Of a stretch of DNA of 64,000 nt, positions 10,233 to 21,955 are shown one piece after another. Both the position numbers and the translations under genes were made by a program. Under the pieces are notes generated by a model. It searched no databases, had not been told where the DNA came from, and saw nothing but the letters and a program-made list of their open reading frames with translations. The stretch is from Pisolithus tinctorius. Lineage: Eukaryota > Basidiomycota > Agaricomycetes > Boletales > Pisolithaceae. Every line of letters begins with the position of its first letter. The stretch's first letter is position 1. The DNA is taken from positions 372,001-436,000 of the forward strand of contig JANFAH010000053.1 in assembly GCA_024663395.1 (NCBI GenBank). Direction: 5' to 3'.

Positions 10233-12621
10233 ATGGCCAAGCTGTGGGGAGCGTTAACACGTCAAGAAGTATATGAATGTCTACCAGCAGGCACGCTACC
10301 CAAAAGTCTACAAACTTGGGCGCAACTGGGACCCGCTATCCATCAGTTGCCTGAAGAAGTTATGGAAGTGATAGCAGAGGCAGCCGCCACCAAGCAGCAA
10401 GCCATGCAGGAGCATAAACGTCAAGCCAAAGAAAGGCGTCAAGAGCGATGGCGTAGCAAACAGCGTGCAAAGAGAGAATCGTGCAGTGCGGATGGAAGTG
10501 ACGGTGAAGGGGATGACGATGACGGTGATGCCTCTGCCGAGTACATGCAATTGCCTACGGACGAGCAGCGGCAGGCCTGCATCGCAGCATTCATAGATGC
10601 GACCAATAATGACACCGTTGCATCGGCAGTTTGTGTGGTATGCATGTGGGAGTTACTCTGGAAAGAAGGTAAGCCATATGCTGAGACATGCACAAATGCT
10701 GCTTACAGGCAGCCAGGCGATGTTCACCTCATTAAAGACATACCCAACATTCAATGCCATCTGAGTCCGCTGAAAGCTCATGCAGCACAGAAACTCTGGC
10801 AGGGACTTGTCGTCGAAAGCACACATTTACAACCTGATGGCAGGGGCTGGGTGTGCGAGGATTGTCATCGAGTGATGCGTGCAGACTGCATGCCAAAATA
10901 TGCGCTCAATAACAACATGTGGATAGGCGATGTACCCCTCGCATTGCAGAAACTCAACTTCGTGGAGACATTGTTAGTAGCATGGCACTACCCTCGGTGT
11001 TACGTCTTCAAGTTATATCCAAGGGATGGAGGTCGGTCACAAAATCCGCGGCATCTTCAACGGGCCATGGCAGGGAATGTGACATTATATGAGATCAACA
11101 CCCCGGCTGTAGTGGACATGCTCGAAGGCACGTTGATGCCACAGACAGTGCAGACCTTGAGCAGTGTTCTGGTGATCACATTTATCGGAACGAAACATCT
11201 CCCGACAGATTGGCTATCGCGTACCTTTCGAGTGCGGCGGGATATCGTGTACGAAGCCCTGAAATGGTTGCAAGAAAACAACGTGAACTACGAGGACATT
11301 AAGATATGTCATGAACATATGGACGCACTTCCGAAAGATGGCATACCTGGGGAAATAGAGGCGATGATTCGCTATCAGGAGAGCGATGACACAGCTGTTT
11401 GGGAAAGAGAGGGTTACACCATGAACGAGCAGGTGGAGGACGAAGGTGAACCACTGGATGTCATTAATGTCATCAGAATCGAAACTGAGTTGAGACTTTG
11501 CACAGAAATGGACGTACCTGAAGATGTAGCAACAACACCAGATGAGAGCGAACGTCCAAGACAAGACGGTACGTCTTCTATCCTGTGATTAGAATAACTT
11601 CAACGAACGAATGCTTCACAGACGATGGGGATGTGTTGCCATTGCATGTGCTTGGAGTGGCAGATGTCGATCAGACCAAGGTCTCCACAATGGAGTTGAT
11701 GGCCCAAGCATTAGCCAATCTCAACGATGAGACGCAAGAGGGAGGGTATGTCGTATGCCATGGCATCACGCCAATCAGAGATTTTACAACCCCTCCGAAC
11801 ACCGCCGCTACATGGAACCCTCTTGGAGCTGCATTCCCCATGCTCTTCCCGTATGGGACAGGCGCTATCAAGGCAGACTGCCCTGTGAAAGTCAGTCTAT
11901 GGGAACATTGTAAATGGGCCCTGCAGTATCACAATCGACGATTCGCCACGCACCACACATTTCCATTTGTGGTCTTTGCACTTATCCAAAAGTGAGAGAC
12001 GATGCACTCTGCATGTCTTCAGATGAGGAGGAAGGACTTCGAACGCGACTCCCTTGCTTTATCATCGATCACTGTGGCAGACCTCCAGAACGCTGCAGCC
12101 GAAGAGGTGCGGCAGCAACCGATCAGTAACGCACGGGTGCAGGCGCTATGCCGTCACGTGACGGCAGCCAATGGACGCGTGCTTGGTTCAGATAATGCAC
12201 GTGCAGGTTATCGCAGTATGATATGGGGGACGTGTCTATTACTGGGGGGGCCATCACTTTGGTTGACTATTAATCCTGTCAACCTCCATGATCCGATCGC
12301 GCAGGTCTTTGCAGGCAAGAACATTGATCTCAATCACTTCAACTCACAGTTAGGGCCTGATAGTAATAGACATGCTGAGAACATTGAGATGAACCCATAT
12401 GCTGCTGCACGGTACTTTGATCTCACCATTCACACCGTCTTGGAGACACTATTCAGCATCTGTAATCGCGGCAACTGGACGTTGTCAGATGTCGGCGTCC
12501 TTGGGCATGTCGCAGTGCAGATACCAAAGACGTGGCATTTTATATCACAGCCTATGCCACGAAAAAACAGAAAAAAAGTCACAACCTTTCAGCATTGATG
12601 GCCACCGCCCTGCCATACCAT

Positions 12622-13524
12622 TGTCATATCCATGACTCTCGGACTCGGACTCAGTCCAGTCCGGACCCCTAGCCCCTATCTCCGGTCAAGTCCGGTCCTA
12701 GTCCGGCCTAGAAAACCCAGTCCCGGCCCTAGATAACTCAACTCCGGCCTGCATAACTCAAGTCCGGTGTTTTACCCCTATCTCCGGTCCGTTTCAGCCT
12801 CCTGGCCTTGCGCTGCTCCACCCCGGTCCTCCTAGGTCTATGTCCAGGTCACCCGGACATAACTCCGGTCTGTTTCCCTTTGTTTGTACTATATTTAGTC
12901 TAGCCCGTTCATCAGACTTTGCTTACTGTACAATCCTGTGTCCAACCCCGGTTATGCCGGTCACCCGGGCTTTGGCTATTAGCCTCTGCATAGCCACTGT
13001 GGCTATCCTCGTCTTGCTAATCATCTCACTAATAGCTTATTCACAAGTCCGGCTCTATGTTCATTATCCCGGACCAGCCTCATGTATTTAACCCCTGTAC
13101 ATACTTTGTAGCACCCTCAGTCAGAATATCAACTTAGTATTACCCTCAACTCCGTATTACCCCTTGAGACTACTCTATAGCTAAGGCCGAGCCTTAAGCT
13201 ATCCCCGACCCCTGTCCCAGACCTCTCCCCGGCTTGCATAAGGGTACAGCACATAAGCTGAGACCAAGGGAGGTAGATCCAACCCCGGACCGGCTTCCCC
13301 TTGTGTGCACTCCAACACCGGTCGGTTTCCCACGCTACTGGCCTTGTTCCCGCGCTCCCGGTCTTAAGTCCGGTCCTCCGGACTTAGCCCCTTAACCTCC
13401 GGCCTCAACTCCGGTCCAACCGGACTTGGCCCCTGTCTCTCGGCCTTGACTCTGGCCACTCGGACTCAGCCCCTGTCACCCGGTCTTGAGGCCCGGTCAC
13501 CCAAGGGTAAACCCATACTTCACA
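12622..13524. mobile_element. Solo LTR with 5-bp target duplication
   Basis: A 903-bp element begins TGTCATATCC and ends ACTTCACA, i.e. TGT..ACA termini. It is flanked on both sides by ACCAT (12617-12621 and 13525-13529). Removing it with one ACCAT gives an uninterrupted Helitron frame across ALPYHIDNPKYNDV. The body is rich in dispersed TCCGGTC-type motifs, with a TATA-like ATGTATTTAAC near 13083. No gag, pol, primer site or second LTR is present, so this is a solo LTR left by recombination. Ty3/Gypsy origin is likely but not shown. Confidence 0.9.
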
Positions 13525-15496
13525 ACCATATAGACAATCCGAAATACAATGACGTGCGTGAACGGAACTGCCTGTTGCTATATCGGTGTATCAACGTCAT
13601 CAACCGGGAAGCAGAACTATCAGGTCCACAAGTAATGTCTTACCTGATGGGATATGGTGATACATTCACATCCCACAATTACGCGCCATTGTACACAGGC
13701 CCGTTATTTAGTATGGTGAAACAGATGTTTCCCGAATTGTGTGGCCATGCGACAGAGAGGTGAGGATTTTGTTCATGGGGTCAGCATGAGCAGCAGTGTT
13801 GACCCACTATGTTAATGGTCAGGTATGCCTACCATTGCGCGAGTCAAGAGATCAAACGCACCGACAGTGATGACAATAACGACATCGTTACATTACTTTG
13901 CAGTCGAAGAGGGGAGTTGTACACCTGCACACAAATGCAGGACTATCTACAGCGCGGCCGGGAATTGGAGGATCTGTCGCTTTTGTCATTTGTCTGTGAT
14001 ACGTGGGAGGAACAATACACACCCGATGCCAAGGTGACAGCTCGAACATCAGCCATGAGGGGACAACCGCCACACACGCACTCTACATACCAAGACGAGC
14101 ACCCAAAAGCCAAAACGCATCGACGAGTTTGCTGGGCCAAAGGACATAATATGCTGCCACAAATTCTTGGGCCGTGGCTGCCACGTCAGGATGACAGCAG
14201 GACATATGATTTTTACTGTGCTTGTACCTTGGCCTTGTTGAAGCCATGGCGATCAGCATGGGATTTGAAGAGCGATGGCGAGGAATGGTCAGCCGCCTTT
14301 GATCACATGGAGGCGTCAACTACTCCATGGGTGAGGTGTGTCTTGGCTGGTTTGCAATACTACTACGATTCGAAAACCACGTGTGAGAAGGCAACAGTTG
14401 AGGGCGAGACGCCACAACACACGCCCCCCATACGAGATTGTCAAATGGCAGAGCCTCTCGAGGATGCATCCGAGCACACGATGGGGTCCGATGACTGGAC
14501 AGTGACTCTGTCGGAGGTGGATCTGATGACGTTCAAACGCGACCAACTATCTCCTCGAGAACAGGCGCACGCTAAAGAAGCTATTGCCATAGCACAGCAG
14601 TGTGGAATCTTCAGTGCTAAAGGCGCAACACAGTCAGCAGAGTCATATTGTTACCGCCTCGCGATAGGAGACGAGCACCTTCAACTTGAACAGTGGAAGA
14701 TGGCCATGTGAGCCATGGTTGAGAGTGCGGAGAACTGCCAAAGGGTCAATTCGCAGATGACGGATGACGAAATGGACCATGCGGTGTGATGGGTAACGAT
14801 GCCCTCACAATCGACAATGCAGGTGGCGCGTACATGCTTGCACAATTGGCAACTGACGATCACACTCTCGAACCTAGTAATGTGGATGACTTATTGGAGG
14901 ATCAGCGGCGCACCTACGATATCATTGAATGGCACTTACAGCACTTTGTGTCCAGGAGGTGTCCTGATCAACTGCGCATGATCATACCAGGCGAAGGAGG
15001 TGTTGGAAAGTCGAAGACGATTCAGACGATCACAGATAATTTCCTTCGCCTTGGTATTGGAGGTATGCTCATCAAGGCTGCATACACAGGCATTGCAGCA
15101 TCAGTCATTGATGGCAAGACTTTACATAACATAGGTACCGACACTCACCAGAGATGGTGATCTCATATACATCGTCACCGATGACTAACATCAGTGTCTC
15201 AGGCATGATACCTCTGAATGGAGGAAGACAATCAGCACAGACAGTGAAAACGCTGGAGGAATACTGGCGTGACAAACACTATCTTATTATCAACGAGATG
15301 TCCATGGTCTCTCGACCGTTCTTGGCCAAACTCTCCAACATCATTTCCCGGGCACGCACTGGAGCCAATGACAACTCATCGGTCCTTCCGTTTGGTGGCC
15401 TCAACGTAATCCTTGTCGGTGATTTTCATCAATTCCCTCTGGTGGCTACAAAAGCATCAGCACCTTTATTCTGGCCTTGCAACGTGGAAAGAGATA

Positions 15497-15713
15497 CAGT
15501 GAGGGACAAAAGCGTTGCAATGTTTGTGAGGTGTGACTTGTTGCTGATGTAGCTCAGGCTATTCTGCACAGATAATGATGATACCTATACCATTGGAAAG
15601 GGGTGACTCTAAGCTTTCCAGAGCACTAAGGAGCAGTCAAAACAAAGCAATACATGCCGAGATACACCCTATTCTTTCTGAAAAGTGCATTGCAATGCTT
15701 TTGTCCCTGACTG
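15497..15713 (+). repeat. 217-bp MITE-like terminal unit, left
   Basis: Within the left arm the terminal sequence CAGTGAGGGACAAAAGC recurs inverted at 15688-15713 as GCTTTTGTCCCTGACTG. The outer 217 bp is therefore itself bounded by terminal inverted repeats, like a stand-alone MITE. Confidence 0.8.
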
Positions 15714-16852
15714 GTGAAATCATGAAATGTGACCTTTTGATGGGATTGCGGGCATGGAGGATGGGAAAAAATGCTTACATAATAAACCAGATGATCATCC
15801 AGATGATTTGTCAGCATGTAAACAATGACAAACATTGGACTTGTACCATTAATCCTCCCTCTTTTACCACAACTCATGAAATCATCTCTCTAGCTCACAT
15901 GGTCATTTTCTCAAGGAATTCTTATCAAATACTGGTGGCCACCACAGTTCCATCAGTATAACATGCTCTCAGAACCATCAGTCCCTTAAAAAACCTGCTG
16001 TCAGTCATTTCCTGGACTGTTTCCCCCCCCATGCCTGATGTGTTCTGGGACTGATCAGTACTTGGAAGGCTGAAAATGTTATGGAGGTCAATCTGGCACT
16101 TCAGAACATGATGTACAAACCAGTCCCCTCTCAACCAATGCATTTCTGGCACAGGAATACTGATATGGAAGTTGGGGTGAGACAAAACCTCCTGGTGCTC
16201 TGAGCACCATAAGAGGGTTCACTAGATCTTGCTCTGATCTGAACTGTAGATGACTGGGGAAGGATTATTTGGTCATATGTGACCAAAGGCAATATTCAGG
16301 GCCAGATGGAAGCACAGGATTCTGCTCCATGGCAGTTCAGTAGCATATCCTTCTGATGACACCCAGGGGTAAAGAGGATTTTGTCTTGCCCTAACTTCCA
16401 TATCAGTGTTCCTGTGCCAGAAATACATTGGTTGAGAGGGGACTGGTTTGTACATCATGTTCTGAAGTGCCAGATTGACCTCCATAACATTTTCAGCCTT
16501 CCAAGTACTGATCAGTCCCAGAACACATCAGGCATGGGGGGGGAAACAGTCCAGGAAATGACTGACAGCAGGTTTTTTAAGGGACTGATGGTTCTGAGAG
16601 CATGTTATACTGATGGAACTGTGGTGGCCACCAGTATTTGATAAGAATTCCTTGAGAAAATGACCATGTGAGCTAGAGAGATGATTTCATGAGTTGTGGT
16701 AAAAGAGGGAGGATTAATGGTACAAGTCCAATGTTTGTCATTGTTTACATGCTGACAAATCATCTGGATGATCATCTGGTTTATTATGTAAGCATTTTTT
16801 CCCATCCTCCATGCCCGCAATCCCATCAAAAGGTCACATTTCATGATTTCAC

Positions 16853-17069
16853 CAGTCAGGGACAAAAGCATTGCAATGCACTTTTCAGAAAGAATAGGGT
16901 GTATCTCGGCATGTATTGCTTTGTTTTGACTGCTCCTTAGTGCTCTGGAAAGCTTAGAGTCACCCCTTTCCAATGGTATAGGTATCATCATTATCTGTGC
17001 AGAATAGCCTGAGCTACATCAGCAACAAGTCACACCTCACAAACATTGCAATGCTTTTGTCCCTCACTG
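16853..17069 (-). repeat. 217-bp MITE-like terminal unit, right
   Basis: Mirror copy of 15497-15713. It begins CAGTCAGGGACAAAAGC at 16853 and ends CCCTCACTG at 17069. The foldback element thus resembles two inverted MITEs flanking a palindromic core. Confidence 0.8.
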
Positions 17070-18288
17070 TACTGAGGATGAACTTCTGGGTCACCGCATT
17101 TATGAACAGTTCGATGTCATGGTACGGCTCAAGACACAGGTAAGAGTGACTGATCCTGGGTGGCTCGATCTGTTGCAGCACGTTTGGAATGGCAGCTGCA
17201 GCGAACATCACATCAACATGCTTCGGGGACTGGTGTTGGACAACGCTACATGTCCACCTACCGACTTCTGTTCATCGCCTTGGAAAGATGCGGTGTTGGT
17301 GACTCCGCATCATGCCGTGCATATGCAGTGGAATTCAATGACTGCTTATGAACAGGCGAATATGGAGAATATATCGCTTATCAGCTGTCCGGCTCAGGAC
17401 TCTGTCGGTGGTCGTGCACTCACCTTGCCTGAGAAATTTGCGGTGGCTGCTAATCCAAAAAGTGGTCATGGACACAATCGCCAGGAACGGGGAGGGCTGT
17501 CGGACGAGGTGGTGCTCGCAATTGGCATGTGTGTGATGGTAACATTCAACATCGCCAATGGTGCACGAGGCCGCATCATCGATATTGTGCTGGACTCGAG
17601 GGAAAGTCTGAAGAGATCAGTGAATAATGTCATTCAGCTGGAATACCCACCAGTTTACATGCTCGTGGAGATGAACCGCATGAAAGCAAATGCTCTGCCT
17701 GGTCTCCCCACTGGTGTGCTGCCGGTGACACCTATCTGTAGAACATTCTCGGTTTCATCTGCAGGTGGCAAGTGGACCACAATAAGCCGTGTGCAATTGC
17801 CTATAACAGCTGCATATGCATTCACGGACTACTGCGCGCTGGCTCAAACACTGGAGCACTGCATCATAGACATCAGCATGCCACCTAGTGGTCAATTGAC
17901 TCCATTCAACACATACATCACTTTGTCAAGGAGCCAGGGGCGTGACATGATTCAGCTTTTAAGAGACTTCGATGTGCGGCTCTTCACACAACATCCCAGT
18001 GAATATCTATGGAACGAAGACGAGCGTTTGGATAAAATGGATGAAAGCACGAAGCTGTGGTGGCAAATGACGAAAGGGTCAGGAGGTGTATACAAACGAT
18101 TACATGCACTGACGTGACGTTGTGCACCGTACACTACACTACTATGATACATAATGTCCGTCATCGGCCGTCGGCATACCTTGCAGTCATCGAGGCGAGG
18201 TTATGTGGCTGGTGGGATTTGCCACGCGGAGTTGTTGTTGGGGCATATGCGCGGATGTCGAAAAAAGCGTCTCAATTATCGGGGTGCA

Positions 18289-18315
18289 GTGACCTTGTAA
18301 ACAAGGTGACCTGAC
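18289..18315 (+). other. Hairpin with CTGA, candidate Helitron 3' end
   Basis: Near-perfect inverted repeat ACCTTGT-AA-ACAAGGT, then GAC and CTGA. It lies about 170 bp beyond the helicase stop, where a Helitron terminus is expected. It lacks the usual spacing of about 10 nt and the following T, so this is only a candidate. Confidence 0.3.
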
Positions 18316-18397
18316 CAAGGCGACAAACTCTCAGTCTGCTTTTGTTTGGGGAGGTGTCTGGAGGGGTCCTTGAGAACTTCCAAATAACAGACGTACT

Positions 18398-19020
18398 CCT
18401 CAATCCAGAGCACGCAAGGCAGAGTCTGCTACTCACTGTTGCGGAGCCAACCAAGATTAAGACGTGGGTCGTATTACTTAAGTTATGGTTTGGGACACTT
18501 CGGACGCGCTGTGATTAGCAGGATGCATGATGTTCGGTTCGCCGATCAGTACTCCAGTACTTGAATTCGCATATACGTACATACCAGATTTAGTTCCATG
18601 GCCCTTGTATCACCCAGTCCCACTGGCAGGTTGTAACTTATCTGGTTTGAAGACCAAATATTGACACCAGTGACTTGACATAGTGAACAGGAGTTTGTTC
18701 TCTGTTTTCGCTGGATGTGTTTCCGGGGCGCTCCTGTTGCGTATGGTTTCTTCAGGTTGCGTCCCTAAGGCGACCGAAGCAGACGGCTGCTTGATGTTCT
18801 ATTCGCAGCAGTATGGAAAGCCGGACAATCGTGCCCCCGAACTCCCAGCAAAACGCGTTGACGGTCGCGTAGATAACGATTGCCAGGTAGGAAGTGATGC
18901 TGTCGTGCCAGAACCATTGACAGATGGATGATTAAGATTACTTGTCAGCCTCTGTTGCTTTGGGTGTCTTCGACTGCATCCATGGGCTGATCGCCCGCTG
19001 CCGATCTCCCTGTAGCAATT
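18398..19020. repeat. Unit C spacer, related to unit B spacer
   Basis: Counterpart of 3064-4769, sharing AGGCAGAGTCTGCT, the TTGGGACACTTCGGACG block and the coding-like NDCQVGSD string (about 18873-18899). Its start marks the right edge of the insertion that split the protease array. Confidence 0.6.
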
Positions 19021-19440
19021 AGACCTTGACATAACTAATGGAGCACGGGGCGCCGTCGTTGATATTTTACTCAGTCCGAGGAAGAACTGACAGTGCGCGC
19101 GGGCAGTCTAGTTCGATTGCAACACCCACCTTTAGGTGTCCTTGTCAAGCCGGTTGAAAGACGTCGAGGACTTGGTCATCTCTGCGGAACTGACCAAATT
19201 CTTTCGTGTTCACACCGCACCCGCAAAGGACAAAGTGCTTGTGCCTGCAGGTGCGTTTATGGGCTACCATTCACAAGGGCTGACGTTGTCAGCTGTCATT
19301 GTTGACCTTGCAGCCCCACTACTGCAGGGGCCCTCCCTTAATTTATATGCAGCACCTCCCACGGCTGCGGACATAACAATATCTGGCTTCTGCGTGACTT
19401 TGGACTTGCTAGTCTCATTGTGCGGAACTGTTGGCTGAAA
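19021..19440 (+). pseudogene. Helitron helicase C-terminal relic (unit C)
   Basis: Related to 4770-5244 and equally broken. Readable pieces are LDITNGARGAVVDIL, VKPVERRR/DLVISAELTKFFRVHT, PAKDKVLV and YHSQGLTLSAVIVDLA. Because both relics sit at the same place relative to a protease gene, they most likely derive from one insertion that was duplicated with the unit. Confidence 0.75.
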
Positions 19441-19479
19441 ACCATAGCCTGAAGGTTGCAAACTTTCTGTGTTCCGGAG

Positions 19480-19674
19480 TAAACCATCTTGGCGTGCAAC
19501 ATTTGTAGCCAATATATTGGTGACAAGTTACAACATGTGCAACGAAAGGTTGCAGACGAATCTCAATATATAGAGTCTTACTTAAAAAGTCCACAGAAAA
19601 GTCCGCAGAAAAGTCCACAGAAAATTATATCGTTCTGTAACACAGACCTTACCTCCCTGCAAGCCATTAAATGT
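19480..19674 (-). repeat. Conserved 3' flank of protease unit C
   Basis: Counterpart of 690-874 and 5340-5516. Here the GTCCACAGAAAA block is locally triplicated (about 19599-19625), a small expansion absent from the other units. Confidence 0.65.
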
Positions 19675-21329
19675 TTAGTTTGTAATAGCATCAGTATATG
19701 GCGTCGTAGCGAACCCAACACGAGCGTTGGTAGTGTCGAAGACACTGTAGAACCGCTCGAGGAAAGCCTGGCCATTAACAAAATACAGACCAGAGCCAGA
19801 GTTCGATCCAACTCCAATGTCATTGACGACGAGGTACACGTAAGAGGAGCTGCCACCGATGTACGTGTTGAGGGAACGAGGCCAGATCTGGCCATTAGGA
19901 GTCAAAGTATAGGTGACCTGCATAGTAAGTACTAGGTGAGATCAATGTACAAGGTATGCAAAGGAACTTACACCGTTAATGTTGAAGTTGAGATTCTGGA
20001 GCGCAATGTATTGCAAAGTGGTGATTCGCAACATGCCAGTGGCGGAATCGCTCACGGCACCAGTCAAAGACCGGTACTGGTCGAAGGCGTCTTGTTACGC
20101 ATCCATCAACCTTCATTCTTCCAACGTTAGTAGGAACTCAACTCACCCGAAGCAATGAGGATCAAGGTGGTACCAGTGTCAACAATACCAGCGGTCGTCG
20201 ACAAGATGGTCGTCCCACCATAGGCAATACTCTCGTTTATACCCCAGTATCGCGAAGCAGGGCTAGTGGTGGTGAGGGGACTGGTGACAGTGTCAGCGTC
20301 GCATGCATCAACAATAGTTTCGTACTCACGTGTAATTTAAGGTACCGGTGTATTTGCTGGAATCAACACCGCCGAACGTCAATTCTCCGTTCGTGAATGA
20401 TGTGGTGATAGTAGGCTCAAAGGAAATGCCAACAATTTCGGCGGGAATAGTTCCCTGCGTGTACAGGTTCTGGGTAACGGTAGGAATTCCGGTGGATGGC
20501 TCATTAGTCAAAGTGCCCACGGTCAAATCTTCCGGACCTATCCTATAAAATATCAATGATATAGACATCAAAGCGCAAAGATATCGCTTACCCAAGGATG
20601 CCATCTACGCCCGAGAAACCGGCTGATTGCGAGGCAACACCTATCGACTGCTGGGTGATGGTGAGACACCCGAGGGTAACAGTGTCAGTATATTCCTTTC
20701 CTACATCGGTTAGTCATCACATTGTCAAGTAGATGCGGTGCAGTGGACCTACCGGAGAAAGAGTAGTTGCCGTAGGTGGCGGACTGCGATAATCAATCGG
20801 TACCATTCCATTGTGGTGAGCAGCGACTACTTACCACAGGTTCGCCAGTGTCCACGCTAGTACTCGTCACTTCGTAAGGAATTCCGGCTCCAACCCAGGT
20901 GTTTGAAGATCCTGAAAACCCATCAGGACCCGGAATAGATAAAGAAGTCATATTGAGCACCGGTATCAACGATCAGGTTGTCTAATACACGTGACATTAG
21001 ATCAGACAACCCAACACAGGAAATTTTTGGCACGCACAAGTAGTAGCGGGACTACCAATGCCAACCGCTGCAATGTAGTGGGCCACCTCGTTAGTGACGA
21101 GTATGCTGCCCTGGCGACGGTCAAGTTCTCCCGCGGCAGTGGCAATGCCGCGACCACGAAGAGCGGTTGCGCGAGCCTGGTCGTGCTGCAGGAGGTTGAG
21201 AGTACCGTCCCGTGTGTTGAGGCTCCTTGCGAACGGTAGCGTGATCAACGGAGAGCGAATCTCAACCGGGCTGGACGCGGTGGACAACGCGAAGAGGACG
21301 GTAGTAAGCAAGGATACAGCAGAGAACAT
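19675..21329 (-). CDS. Aspartic protease, polyporopepsin-like (copy C)
   Basis: Multi-exon A1 protease starting MFSAVSLLTT at 21329 and ending at 19675. The first motif splices cleanly to DTGSSNTWVGAG, with the intron inside the Gly codon. The second, GIVDTGTTL, lies near 20155-20200. The flap reads ATYGNYSFSG, which keeps the tyrosine but replaces the usual glycine after the Ser/Asp position. No frameshift was noticed, so of copies A-C this is the best candidate for a working gene. Its upstream region is rearranged: homology to the A and B promoters stops near 21415, where a RecQ relic follows. Confidence 0.87.
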
Positions 21330-21444
21330 GTCTGCTGGAATGTGTCCGGATGCTTCGAACGCAGCGCAGGAAGCTGGTTTCAATAACCAGCTGTCCTTTT
21401 ATGTGAAAATTCATGAAGAGATAGTTCAGTTTTGAACAGGGCGC

Positions 21445-21955
21445 TCATTCGGGTCCCGAATTGTGAGAGGAACAAGGCACGGACATTAGTTGGCCTCCCT
21501 TCTCGGTAGTCTCGCAACCAGCCCTTCTAGGAATCCGGTGCACGTCTCGCTTCCTAGAACTCCGGAAAATTTTATGTTGTACTCGAAGTCTTCGAGGGCC
21601 TTTAACTTCAGTATGGTTCATTGGACATGCCATGTACAATGTGTCAGTGTATGTCTCTGAATTGACTCCTACAGAGTAGATTTCCATGGACGTAAAGATC
21701 CTCCGACCTTTCAGATCTGCATCAGCCCTTATGTTAGGGTAGAATGTAAGACAACTCACATGTTCGTCTTTGAGCACATTCAGGGGAGAGATTACGACAG
21801 CTCCTTTATCATTACTGATTTAAACGAAGGGAATGTGAACGGCAGGGTTTTCCCTGCACCTGTTCCTGCCGCCACTGCAGTCCAAGGCTAAGGAAAAGGC
21901 TTCGGCTGCATCGAGCTGCCATGTGTATGGCTCCTGTGCATTGCACCGCTTACGG
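21445..21955 (-). pseudogene. RecQ-like DEAD/DEAH helicase relic
   Basis: The minus strand reads QEPYTWQLDAAEAFSLALD, then Walker A AAGTGAGKTLPFTFPS (about 21820-21870). A stop and a +1 shift follow, then motif Ia VVISPLNVLKDEHV. The order and spacing (Q-motif-like region, GTGAGKT, SPLNVL) fit RecQ-type helicases that are common as multicopy genes in Agaricomycetes. The DEAH box and C-terminal half are missing or unreadable. It sits directly upstream of protease C and separates it from its promoter-like sequence. Confidence 0.7.

Larger units (their letters stand above)
15497..17069. mobile_element. 1.57-kb foldback element, TA target duplication
   Basis: Two near-identical arms of about 700 bp (15497 to about 16190, and about 16375 to 17069) face each other around a centre of about 180 bp. 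Termini are CAGTGAGGGACAAAAGC and its complement, and a TA dinucleotide flanks each side (15495-15496, 17070-17071). CAGTG termini with TA duplication are typical of Tc1/mariner-type insertion. Excision with one TA restores the helicase frame ERDTEDELLGHR. The arms differ by only a few substitutions, mainly toward the centre, so the element is young or kept alike by gene conversion. No transposase is encoded. The twin 128-codon frames in the arms are mirror images and are not credible genes. Confidence 0.93.
10233..18117 (+). pseudogene. Helitron Rep-helicase protein, inactivated
   Basis: Domain order: a basic then acidic N-terminus; a DUF6570-type block with CEDCHRVM and RTFRVRRDIVYEALKWL (about 10850-11290); an intron GTACGT..CACAG (about 11567-11619); and Helitron_like_N with FPMLFPYGTG and QMRRKDFERDSLALSSIT. 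The Y2 motif FYITAYATKKQ follows (about 12534-12566), then NREAELSGPQVMSYLMG, Walker A GEGGVGKSKT (about 14990), GGLNVILVGDFHQFP, and C-terminal YAFTDY and FNTYITLSRSQGRD. Defects: the HUH region between GVLGHVAV and ADTKDVAFYI is deleted; TGA stops fall in frame at 11993-11995 and 14709-14711; Walker B reads INE instead of IDE (15292-15294); and two elements are inserted. Known function: rolling-circle transposition. This copy cannot perform it. Confidence 0.9.
10233..18315 (+). mobile_element. Dead Helitron with nested insertions
   Basis: The element body is defined by the Rep-helicase coding region at 10233-18117. The left end may extend to about 7611 and include the divergent minus-strand genes. 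A candidate right end is the hairpin ACCTTGT-AA-ACAAGGT at about 18291-18306, followed by CTGA. The spacing to CTGA is shorter than usual and a T does not follow it, so neither terminus is proven. Two later insertions sit inside: a solo LTR (12622-13524) and a foldback element (15497-17069). The whole segment separates protease units B and C. Confidence 0.75.

Noticed and set aside
12640..13510. Regularly recurring TCCGGTC motifs that might suggest a CRISPR-like or satellite array
   Set aside because: Spacing is irregular and the segment has TG..CA ends with a 5-bp target duplication, so a solo LTR explains it.
15575..16991. Twin 128-codon frames with identical translation on opposite strands
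   Set aside because: They are mirror images created by the foldback arms. They have no start context, family or codon signal, and overlap the element's repeats.
18289..18315. Definite Helitron 3' terminus
   Set aside because: Hairpin and CTGA are present, but the spacing is too short and the following base is not T. Kept only as a candidate.
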